From assembly GCA_946415365.1 (NCBI GenBank), contig CAMKSE010000004.1:1-64000 (forward strand): a stretch of 64,000 bases of DNA, in the 5' to 3' direction. This DNA is from an uncultured Prevotellaceae bacterium. Lineage in GTDB: Bacteria > Bacteroidota > Bacteroidia > Bacteroidales > Bacteroidaceae. Positions 33,591 through 40,687 of the stretch are shown here, piece after piece (the first letter of the stretch is position 1; every line of letters begins with the position of its first letter). The notes beneath the pieces were generated by a model. That model was not told the DNA's origin, ran no database searches, and saw only the letters and a program-made list of their open reading frames with translations. The translations under genes and the position numbers were made by a program.

Positions 33591-34616
33591 TTATTCCCCT
33601 ACTTCATCTTTCCTTCTTCGGAAGAGAACCATTGCAATGACGGGAGCACCCACAAGGGCTGTGACACTATTGACTGGTAATGCTCCCTCGAAGCCGGGCA
33701 TACGGGCGATGAGATTGCAAAGCAGTGCCAAGGCTGCACCACAAAGGGCTGTGGCTGGCATAAGTATACGGTGCTCGGAAGTACGGAAAATAGCACGAGC
33801 CAGATGGGGTACAGCCAAACCAATGAACATGATTGGGCCGCAATAAGCTGTAACGATAGCCACCAAGACACCCGAACTGATAATCACCAGCATTCTGGCC
33901 CTGCGGATGTTCAGACCAAGGTTGGCAGCATAACGATCACCCAGCAATAGCAGGTTCATAGGTTTAACCAATAGACAAGCCAGCGGTAACAATACACACA
34001 TTAACACCACGAAGAGAATCATCTCATCGCCAGAAACTCGCGAGAAAGATCCAAGGCCCCATACAACAAACGCTTTCACATCCTCCTCTGGCGACAGGAA
34101 TTTCAATACACCGATAATGGCATTAGCCAAATAACCTATCATCACACCAATAATCAACAATGTGACATTACCCTTTACCTTCTGCGAGATCCATAATATG
34201 AGCAGCATGACTGCCAATGCTCCGACAATGGCAGCCACGCTCATAGCAGCATCGCCAAGATAGCCAAGACGACTCAGCGCCACTCCTCCAATTCTGCCAG
34301 ACAGAAGCACCACGAAGGCTACACCCAAGGCGGAGCCATTGGAGATTCCCAATACGGAAGGGCCTGCCAGAGGATTGCGGAAGACCGTCTGCATCTGCAA
34401 TCCGCTGACGGCCAAACCTGCACCAGCCATGATAGCCGTCAGGGCCTGTGGCAGTCGAGACTTCCAGATAATATTCGCCCAGATCTCATTGCCTTCAGCA
34501 CCGAAGAGGATGCGGCAGACATCCGCCACAGGTATCTTCACAGATCCCAACAGCAGATTGACAATCGCCAGGACAACGATGGCAATGATAAGGACAATGA
34601 ACTTTGATACTCTCAT
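33591..34616 (-). CDS. btuC: FecCD-type permease, likely BtuC
   Basis: 341 aa from the ATG at 34616. About ten TM helices with the family signature IMAGAGLAVSGLQMQTVFRN, PLAGPSVLGISNGSALG, and the C-terminal CGPIMFIGLAVPHLARAI ahead of the cytoplasmic coupling helix. This is the inner-membrane pore of a vitamin-B12 or siderophore ABC importer. The vitamin B12 assignment rests on the cobalamin genes around it. It follows the binding-protein gene, separated by a long hairpin. The ATPase normally found next to it is absent. Confidence 0.85.
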   Translation of the reverse strand: MRVSKFIVLIIAIVVLAIVNLLLGSVKIPVADVCRILFGAEGNEIWANIIWKSRLPQALTAIMAGAGLAVSGLQMQTVFRNPLAGPSVLGISNGSALGVAFVVLLSGRIGGVALSRLGYLGDAAMSVAAIVGALAVMLLILWISQKVKGNVTLLIIGVMIGYLANAIIGVLKFLSPEEDVKAFVVWGLGSFSRVSGDEMILFVVLMCVLLPLACLLVKPMNLLLLGDRYAANLGLNIRRARMLVIISSGVLVAIVTAYCGPIMFIGLAVPHLARAIFRTSEHRILMPATALCGAALALLCNLIARMPGFEGALPVNSVTALVGAPVIAMVLFRRRKDEVGE

Positions 34617-34632
34617 ATTCCTTTTTCTTTCC

Positions 34633-34735
34633 ACAACGAATTAAGACGAATTTCACGAATTGGACGAATTATCTTTTTATTTTACGAATTCATTATGAAT
34701 TTGTGTCATTCGTGTCATTCGTTTTAATTCGTTGT
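34633..34735 (-). repeat. ACGAATT hairpin between btuF and btuC
   Basis: The left arm (34633-34671) carries heptads of ACGAATT type; the right arm (about 34693-34735) carries AATTCGT and ATTCGTGT counterparts and is nearly complementary over about 40 nt. On the minus strand it follows the btuF stop and precedes btuC, so it can act as an mRNA stabiliser or partial terminator that lowers permease relative to binding protein. Confidence 0.75.
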
Positions 34736-34737
34736 TT

Positions 34738-35862
34738 CTATTTCTCCAATAATTTGTAATACTTCGGTTCATAATCTGGTTCGACTAATTCTGGGTGGAA
34801 GATGGCTACGAAATCTTTCAATAGTACATCTGGCTGTACGGGTGAGATCTCGTAGTAGGGCGTCTGCTTCATGTTGCAGTAGATCACCTTCCGCTCCTTG
34901 AACGCCTTGAAGAGTTCGTTGCGAGGTTCCGAGGCCTTCAGTGCCTCATACGAGAACTCGTCAGGAAAACTGTTCAGGATGCGCCAGTAGTCGGCATTGG
35001 CAGCCAACGCGTACATCTTCTCAAACTCCAGATTCTCACCACTCGTCTCCTCGTCGTTGAGGACATAGTCTGCTCCAGCATCGCGGAAGATCTGCGCCAG
35101 ATAGTTCTTGCCTCCGACGGCGTGCCAGTTGCCATAGTGCATCTCACCGCTGGTGACTGTCGGACGTGCTGACACCTTGCTGGCCTTCTCCTTCAGTTCG
35201 TTGTATCGGCTCTCGATGCCAGCGAACACTTCGTTGGCCTCTTGTTCCTTGCCGATGAACATGCCGATAAACTTAATCCATTCTGCCTGTCCCAACGGAT
35301 CCAACTCCTGATACCCTAAATGTGGCACCAGCGTGATACCCGTCTCCTTGATGGCATCATAGCCGCCACGTTTCGAGGGCGAGATGAAGATCACCTGCGG
35401 ATTGGCAGCCAGCACCATCTCTGTATCGAAGTTTCCCTCCATACCGATCTTCACGATGCGGCCGTCCTTCACCCTTGCCAGTATATCCTCGTTGAACAGG
35501 TTCTTCGTGCCCGTCAGACCCTTTACCACATCGTGGGCATCGAGGATGGTGAAGTTCGACAGTTGCAGCGATGTCATGCAGATGGTGTTCGTAATAGGCA
35601 CACGAACCTTCGTATAGCCATTAGGCACAGCCACATTGTCCGAATGTACCAAGGCAAAATGCTCTCTCTTGCCTACATCCACCAGTCGGACATCAGCTGA
35701 GTCGAGAACGCTGAACCCAGTAGCATACTTCACCTCGATGCTCACTACCGAGTCCTTCGCACCATCATCCGTTGCACTATTGGTCCCTGCTCCATTCCAA
35801 GAGCAGGCACTCAACAATACGGCCACAGCTGCCATCCCAATAACGAATCCTTTTCTCATCAT
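34738..35862 (-). CDS. btuF: Substrate-binding lipoprotein of a B12/siderophore ABC importer (BtuF-like)
   Basis: 374 aa. SPII leader MMRKGFVIGMAAVAVLLSAC. The body is a cluster-A (FepB/BtuF) periplasmic-binding fold: NLFNEDILARVKDGRIVKIG, NPQVIFISPSKRGGYDAIKE, LDPLGQAEWIKFIGMFIGKE, a long helix, and YCNMKQTPYYEISPVQPDVL. It binds the corrinoid or chelate in the periplasm and hands it to the permease. Ligand choice follows from context only. A DUF2147 gene lies 9 bp upstream on the same strand. Confidence 0.82.
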   Translation of the reverse strand: MMRKGFVIGMAAVAVLLSACSWNGAGTNSATDDGAKDSVVSIEVKYATGFSVLDSADVRLVDVGKREHFALVHSDNVAVPNGYTKVRVPITNTICMTSLQLSNFTILDAHDVVKGLTGTKNLFNEDILARVKDGRIVKIGMEGNFDTEMVLAANPQVIFISPSKRGGYDAIKETGITLVPHLGYQELDPLGQAEWIKFIGMFIGKEQEANEVFAGIESRYNELKEKASKVSARPTVTSGEMHYGNWHAVGGKNYLAQIFRDAGADYVLNDEETSGENLEFEKMYALAANADYWRILNSFPDEFSYEALKASEPRNELFKAFKERKVIYCNMKQTPYYEISPVQPDVLLKDFVAIFHPELVEPDYEPKYYKLLEK

Positions 35863-35871
35863 GAGGACAAA

Positions 35872-36267
35872 TTACTTTTTCGTCCAGGTCTGGGTCTCGT
35901 AGAACATGGCGACATAGCCGCGAACCTTCAATTGGTTGCCGTCGAGCCAGATGGAGCACTTGTAGGTCTTGCCGTTCTTGGGGTTGTAGATCTTACCGCC
36001 TTCCCACTTGTCGCCTTTCTTGGTGAGTCCCGTGAGGATGTTCACACCAATGAGTTTTCGGCTTTGCATCTTCTTGTCTGGATTGTGTACATCGAGCTGC
36101 CCGTCGCCTTTCTTCAGCCAGACGATCTTTCCGTTCAGCTTGTCACCACTCTGGTAGATCTCCACCTGGGAGTCTCCCCCTTCTGTTACCCACTTGCCGA
36201 TCACCCCCTGGGCGTATCCGGCTGCCGACATTACCATCAGCACTAAACTCAATAATATCTTCTTCAT
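35872..36267 (-). CDS. DUF2147 secreted protein
   Basis: 131 aa, signal peptide MKKILLSLVLMVMSAAGYAQ. The domain GVIGKWVTEGGDSQVEIYQS, LNGKIVWLKK and KTYKCSIWLDGNQLKVRGYV matches DUF2147, a lipocalin-like fold of unknown ligand. It starts the small operon that continues into btuF and btuC, so an envelope role tied to corrinoid uptake is possible but unproven. Confidence 0.85.
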   Translation of the reverse strand: MKKILLSLVLMVMSAAGYAQGVIGKWVTEGGDSQVEIYQSGDKLNGKIVWLKKGDGQLDVHNPDKKMQSRKLIGVNILTGLTKKGDKWEGGKIYNPKNGKTYKCSIWLDGNQLKVRGYVAMFYETQTWTKK

Positions 36268-36443
36268 TTTCGTTATTTTTTATGAAAGAACGTATCTATA
36301 ATCTCATAAGCTGCTATTCATTTCATTCTGCAAAGATACGATATTCTTTTGAAACCAACAACAGTTTCCGAATAAAACTTTCATAAAGGCGGAGCTCTCA
36401 CGAAAAAACTTAAGTAAAATTTGGTATATTGCGCGATATACAC

Positions 36444-36451
36444 TATCTTTG
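36444..36451 (+). promoter_or_regulatory. cobS -7 element (decides the start)
   Basis: TATCTTTG ends 7 bp before the ATG at 36459. Transcription would therefore start at or next to the start codon, implying a leaderless or nearly leaderless message and ruling out the in-frame start at 36429. Confidence 0.7.
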
Positions 36452-36458
36452 CACCATT

Positions 36459-37256
36459 ATGCAGACAAGTATTGATCAGACAAAGTGGTATGACCGCATC
36501 TGGGCGGCATTTATCTTCTTCACGCGGTTGCCGTTCTGGCGGTTGCACGAGCCGCCGAAGGAGTGCTACAAGACGGTGGTGGAGCATTGGCCGCTGACAG
36601 GCTGGCTCACGGGTGGAGCGATGGGACTCGTCATCTATTTCGGCAGTCTAGTGCTTCCGATGACGGTGACGGTGTTGCTCGCCATTGCCGTCAGACTACT
36701 GATTACTGGGGCGCTGCACGAAGACGGACTGGCAGACTTCTTCGATGGATTCGGCGGTGGAGGCAACGACCGTCAGCGCATCCTCCTCATTATGAAAGAC
36801 TCTCGCATCGGCACGTATGGAGTGCTGGGGCTCGTCTTCTACGAACTGCTTCTGGCAGCCACGATTATTTCGATACCTGCCTATTGTGCTGCGTTTATGG
36901 TGCTAGCGGCTGACACATTCTCAAAGATGGTAACCTCCCAACTGATACTGATGATGCCTTACGCCAGACGGGAAGAGGAGGCAAAGGCAAAGACCGTCTA
37001 TCGGAAATTCAGCGCCTGGGCGGGAGTCAGTCTGGCGATACAGGGACTGCCTGCGATGCTGTTCTTCATCTGGATGATGGGGCTCGACTGGCAGGTGATG
37101 ATCTTCATTCCCGCCATCGTGTTCTATGGGCTCTATCTGCTGATATGGCGGAAGCTCCATGGCTATACGGGCGACTGCTGCGGAGCGGTGTGTCTGCTGG
37201 TAGAACTGACTGTGTATCTTGTGGTTAGCGCCATAAACTATATGAATCCGCTATGA
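36459..37256 (+). CDS. cobS: Adenosylcobinamide-GDP ribazoletransferase
   Basis: 265 aa, membrane protein with about five or six TM segments. Family signatures: FIFFTRLPFWRL near the start, VVEHWPLTGWLTGGAMGLVI and LHEDGLADFFDGFGGGGNDR (about 87-106, the acidic substrate and metal site). It joins adenosylcobinamide-GDP to alpha-ribazole in the inner membrane to complete the nucleotide loop of B12. The stop overlaps cobU by 4 bp. Confidence 0.92.
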   Translation: MQTSIDQTKWYDRIWAAFIFFTRLPFWRLHEPPKECYKTVVEHWPLTGWLTGGAMGLVIYFGSLVLPMTVTVLLAIAVRLLITGALHEDGLADFFDGFGGGGNDRQRILLIMKDSRIGTYGVLGLVFYELLLAATIISIPAYCAAFMVLAADTFSKMVTSQLILMMPYARREEEAKAKTVYRKFSAWAGVSLAIQGLPAMLFFIWMMGLDWQVMIFIPAIVFYGLYLLIWRKLHGYTGDCCGAVCLLVELTVYLVVSAINYMNPL

Positions 37257-37762
37257 AACGAATTATTCTGATTACTGGTGGCCAGCGCTCAGGCAAGAGC
37301 AGCAAGGCCGAGGAACTGGCATTGAGTCTGTCAGAGAATCCTGTCTATTTGGCGACGGCCCACGTCTGGGACGAGGAGTTCCGAGAACGAGTACGAAGAC
37401 ATCAGGAGCGTCGCGGGCCTCAGTGGACGAACATTGAGGAGGAGACGGCCTTGAGCAAGCACGATATGACGGGACGTGTGGTGGTGATCGACTGCGTGAC
37501 GCTCTGGCTGACGAACTTCTTCTTTGCCAATGACTCCAATACGGATATCTCGCTCGAACAGGCGAAGGCTGAGTTCGATGCCTTTACGTCAAAAGATGCC
37601 ACCTATATCTTCGTGACCAACGAGATTGGCAGTGGAGGTGTCAGCGACAATGCCATCCAGCGGAAGTTCACGGACCTGCAGGGTTGGATGAACCAGTATA
37701 TTGCGCAGAAAGCCGACGAAGTGATACTAATGGTCAGCGGAATAGCCGTAAACATCAAGTAA
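37253..37762 (+). CDS. cobU: Adenosylcobinamide kinase / guanylyltransferase
   Basis: 169 aa. P-loop GGQRSGKSSKAEE (about 9-21), the guanylylated His region RRHQERRGPQW (about 43-53), VVVIDCVTLWLTN and TNEIGSGGV. It phosphorylates adenosylcobinamide and adds GMP to make AdoCbi-GDP, the CobS substrate. Coupled to cobS by overlap and followed by an ACGAATT hairpin before cobT. Confidence 0.92.
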   Translation: MKRIILITGGQRSGKSSKAEELALSLSENPVYLATAHVWDEEFRERVRRHQERRGPQWTNIEEETALSKHDMTGRVVVIDCVTLWLTNFFFANDSNTDISLEQAKAEFDAFTSKDATYIFVTNEIGSGGVSDNAIQRKFTDLQGWMNQYIAQKADEVILMVSGIAVNIK

Positions 37763-37773
37763 GTGTTTTTTTT

Positions 37774-37858
37774 GACACGAATTATCACGAATTGAACACG
37801 AATATGTCATTAATAATAATTCATGAAAAATTGATGGTCATTCATGATAATTCGTGTT
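37774..37858 (+). repeat. ACGAATT hairpin between cobU and cobT
   Basis: ACACGAATTATCACGAAT (left, from 37775) is nearly complementary to ATTCATGATAATTCGTGT (right, ending 37857). It lies between two genes of one pathway, so it may tune their relative expression. Confidence 0.75.
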
Positions 37859-37871
37859 AAAAGAAAAAGAT

Positions 37872-38921
37872 ATGAAGCGATTTAATGTGAATTCTGTAGA
37901 CCGTTCGTTGCAGGGGGCGATACAAGAGAAAATCGATAACCTGAATAAGCCCAAGGGGTCGTTAGGACGTTTGGAGGAGTTGGCGATGCAGGTGTGTCTT
38001 GTGCAGCAGACGTTAGAGCCGTCGCTGGCCCATCCTTGTCATTTGTTGTTGGGTGGCGATCATGGTATTGAGCGTGAGGGCGTGAGTGTCAGTCCTCGTG
38101 AGGTCACTTGGCAGCAGATGATTAACTTCACCCGTGGTGGAGGAGGCGTGAATATGTTCTGTCGCCAGCATGGGTTTAAGTTGCGGATTGTCGATGTGGG
38201 TGTGGATTATGACTTTTCTGACGTTCCTGGAATTATCGATCGCAAGATAGCCCGAGGCACGAAGAACTTCCTGTATGAACCAGCGATGAATGAAAAGGAG
38301 TTTGATAAGGCCATACAAGTAGGAAGCGACCTGGTGGATGACTGCGTGAAAGAAGGTTGCCGTATTTTGTGCATCGGTGAGATGGGCATTGGCAATACCT
38401 CGCCATCGAGTATCTGGATGAGTCTGTTTGGCGATATTCCCTTGAAAGATTGCATAGGTGCTGGGGCAGGACTTAATAATGACGGTATTCGTCATAAGTA
38501 CGAAGTCCTTTCAAAGGCTCTCGCTCGCCACCAGTCATATCTCTCACCTCTTACCTCTCACCTCTTACCTCTAAGAATCTTCGGCGGCTTTGAGATGATT
38601 GCTGCCATTGGTGCCATGCTGCACGCTGCTGAGCAACATCTTGTGATATTAGTCGATGGCTTTATTATGACGGCCTGCGCTTTGGGAGCCATCAGGCTCT
38701 ATCCTGCCTCGCAAGACTATATGATCTTCACCCATTGCGGTGATGAGTCTGGCCATAAGATGATGCTCGACATCGTTGGTGCTAAGCCCCTCTTACACTT
38801 TGGACTGAGATTAGGCGAGGGGACAGGTGCCCTCTGCGCCTATCCCCTCGTTGACTCAGCCATCCGTATGATGAACGAGATGAACACCTTCGACAAAGCG
38901 AAGATCACCAAATACTTCTAA
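37872..38921 (+). CDS. cobT: Nicotinate-nucleotide-DMB phosphoribosyltransferase
   Basis: 349 aa from the ATG at 37872 (an upstream GTG at 37854 falls in the repeat element). Signatures: LNKPKGSLGRLEELAMQVCL, GDHGIEREGVSVSPREVTWQ, GEMGIGNTSPSS, and the catalytic Glu in RLGEGTGALCAYPLV near the end. It makes alpha-ribazole-5'-phosphate from dimethylbenzimidazole. A duplicated 14-bp repeat is inserted in-frame (38541-38572), adding residues SPLTSHLLPL before the conserved FGGFEM segment, at a loop where the family is variable. The stop overlaps the convergent secreted-protein gene by 4 bp. Confidence 0.9.
   Translation: MKRFNVNSVDRSLQGAIQEKIDNLNKPKGSLGRLEELAMQVCLVQQTLEPSLAHPCHLLLGGDHGIEREGVSVSPREVTWQQMINFTRGGGGVNMFCRQHGFKLRIVDVGVDYDFSDVPGIIDRKIARGTKNFLYEPAMNEKEFDKAIQVGSDLVDDCVKEGCRILCIGEMGIGNTSPSSIWMSLFGDIPLKDCIGAGAGLNNDGIRHKYEVLSKALARHQSYLSPLTSHLLPLRIFGGFEMIAAIGAMLHAAEQHLVILVDGFIMTACALGAIRLYPASQDYMIFTHCGDESGHKMMLDIVGAKPLLHFGLRLGEGTGALCAYPLVDSAIRMMNEMNTFDKAKITKYF
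38541..38572. repeat. In-frame (TCTCACCTCTTACC)2 repeat in cobT
   Basis: Two perfect copies of a 14-bp unit plus TCT. As 28 bases is not a multiple of three, the whole insert must have entered with flanking bases to keep the frame. It encodes LSPLTSHLLPL. Confidence 0.7.
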
Positions 38922-40660
38922 TCCTTTACATAAATCTTTCGTCCATTAACGATGTTCAGTCCCTTCTGCAAGCGACTGAGTCGCTGACCTTGGAGGTTGT
39001 AGATATGTTTATCACTGGTCATTTTTTCTTTCTCATTTAGACGCACAGCGTCGCTGATTCCTGTCTTCAGCGTCTCGAACTCACCAGTGAAGGACTCACG
39101 ACTATTCTCCACGGTGACGGTGTAACGGCCTTTGGCGTAGGCAGAGATGTCAATGTTGAGACCTACAATGTTGCCTGCGTTGATGATTTTCTCATAGACA
39201 GCTTTGCCTGATTCGTTGGTAATGCTTACCAGATAGGCATCGTCGAGCGGGTCAAGATTGATGCCTAACAGCAGGTCGTTGTATTCACCATAAAGCGATT
39301 GTTCTTCCCCACCCCTCATCCGTGTTTTGGGCTTTTTCTTAATCGTATGGGTGAAGTCGAAGCGGTTTTTCCTGGCTCCCGCAGGGGTAGCCTCATCCTC
39401 ATATCTGTCGTTGAGGTAGATGACTTCATCATCAACGACACACGCCATCAGGAATTCCGGCACAGGGTCATCTAATATCGGATCAATTGGATATCTGGTC
39501 GGCCCATTAATATCTCCGACACCTTCCAGCCAGAAGGTACTGTGGATGTTTTGGCCTTCATCTGTATACATCATAATGTCTCTATAAACACCCTTAAAGC
39601 CTTCTATTCCTCCTGTCTGCTTCGGTCCTATGATAAAAGGAGGATAACCGTCCCAATTAAAAAACTGCAGGGTATCGTTGGCGTTGAGGGAAAAGTCATA
39701 CTTTATCTTCCAATAATCCTTTTCCTTTTGCAGGTTGTAAAAGTACACTTTCTGATCCTCTTCGTACCATGCTCCCACTTTTGTCAGAGAATTTTTGGGC
39801 GTCCAATATTCATTGGAGTAATCAGGACTAACAAATCGTTGGCACATCATCTGCTTACATATCCTTCCATCGATGATTGTATCGCCATCATAGTAATAGT
39901 AGTCAACTATCTGCACAGGATTCCCCGAAATAGTTCCCACCTTCCATACCTTACCGTCTTCTACAAACGGACGGTAATCATACATTATCCCCGCGGTCCA
40001 CTCTTTGGCGGATTCTGAACGGAAGATTTCCACACCATTTCTTTTTATCCACCGTACCTTAAAGTAGTCCAAGCCGGGACTAATGACTGCGGGCTCTCTG
40101 TAACTAAGAAGACAGGGATAGCGATTCAGTTCTGCCACCTTGCCGATGCCTCGAATGATTGTCCCCGAAAACCTTTTGTAATACTGGTAGGTCTTGCCGT
40201 CGATTACAACCGTCTGACAGTCGCCTACTGGAGTCGTTTCCTGATGTACTTCATAAGCTTCCATGTTCTGACCAATAAAGCCTATTACTTCATGACCTTT
40301 CAGGTATTCTGTCACAACTTCCTGATTGCTGTCCCAATCGAAGTTATAGAGAAGTATTTCCGTGGGATAATCCTTAGTCAACAGCCAAACCTTGTCGCCA
40401 CTCTCCCGTACACATAAACCGCTGAATACATTGTCCTTCAGCACCTTTTTATAGGTAACGTCGCCAATAATGGTGTCAGTACTTATTTCATAGATATGTG
40501 CATTGCTATATTCTTGTTCCATATTTGGATTCACCACAATCTCTTCCCACGTCATGCCTGTAGGGAAATACTTTGTAGTCGTCTCGTTAATTCTCACGTC
40601 TTCTGCACTTGCCAACATTGGCGAGAGCATCAAAATGAATATGAATAAGAACTTTTTCAT
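38918..40660 (-). CDS. Secreted protein with sorting-like tail, paralog of the LRR protein
   Basis: 580 aa. Signal peptide MKKFLFIFILMLSPMLASAE. After TTKYFPTGMTWEEIVVNP, beta-rich blocks (DGDTIIDGRICKQMMCQRFV, AGAWYEEDQKVYF-like) follow, then FTHTIKKKPKTRMRGGEEQS, a small C-terminal beta domain, and a tail (IYNLQGQRLSRL, LNIVNGRKIYVKD) of the kind used for type IX secretion or a Prevotella anchor. Residues 30-580 align with the C-terminal two thirds of the 908-aa protein, from which it differs by lacking the LRR part. Function unknown. Confidence 0.75.
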   Translation of the reverse strand: MKKFLFIFILMLSPMLASAEDVRINETTTKYFPTGMTWEEIVVNPNMEQEYSNAHIYEISTDTIIGDVTYKKVLKDNVFSGLCVRESGDKVWLLTKDYPTEILLYNFDWDSNQEVVTEYLKGHEVIGFIGQNMEAYEVHQETTPVGDCQTVVIDGKTYQYYKRFSGTIIRGIGKVAELNRYPCLLSYREPAVISPGLDYFKVRWIKRNGVEIFRSESAKEWTAGIMYDYRPFVEDGKVWKVGTISGNPVQIVDYYYYDGDTIIDGRICKQMMCQRFVSPDYSNEYWTPKNSLTKVGAWYEEDQKVYFYNLQKEKDYWKIKYDFSLNANDTLQFFNWDGYPPFIIGPKQTGGIEGFKGVYRDIMMYTDEGQNIHSTFWLEGVGDINGPTRYPIDPILDDPVPEFLMACVVDDEVIYLNDRYEDEATPAGARKNRFDFTHTIKKKPKTRMRGGEEQSLYGEYNDLLLGINLDPLDDAYLVSITNESGKAVYEKIINAGNIVGLNIDISAYAKGRYTVTVENSRESFTGEFETLKTGISDAVRLNEKEKMTSDKHIYNLQGQRLSRLQKGLNIVNGRKIYVKD

Positions 40661-40687
40661 TGCGTTATTGTATTTGTAATCTTGGCT

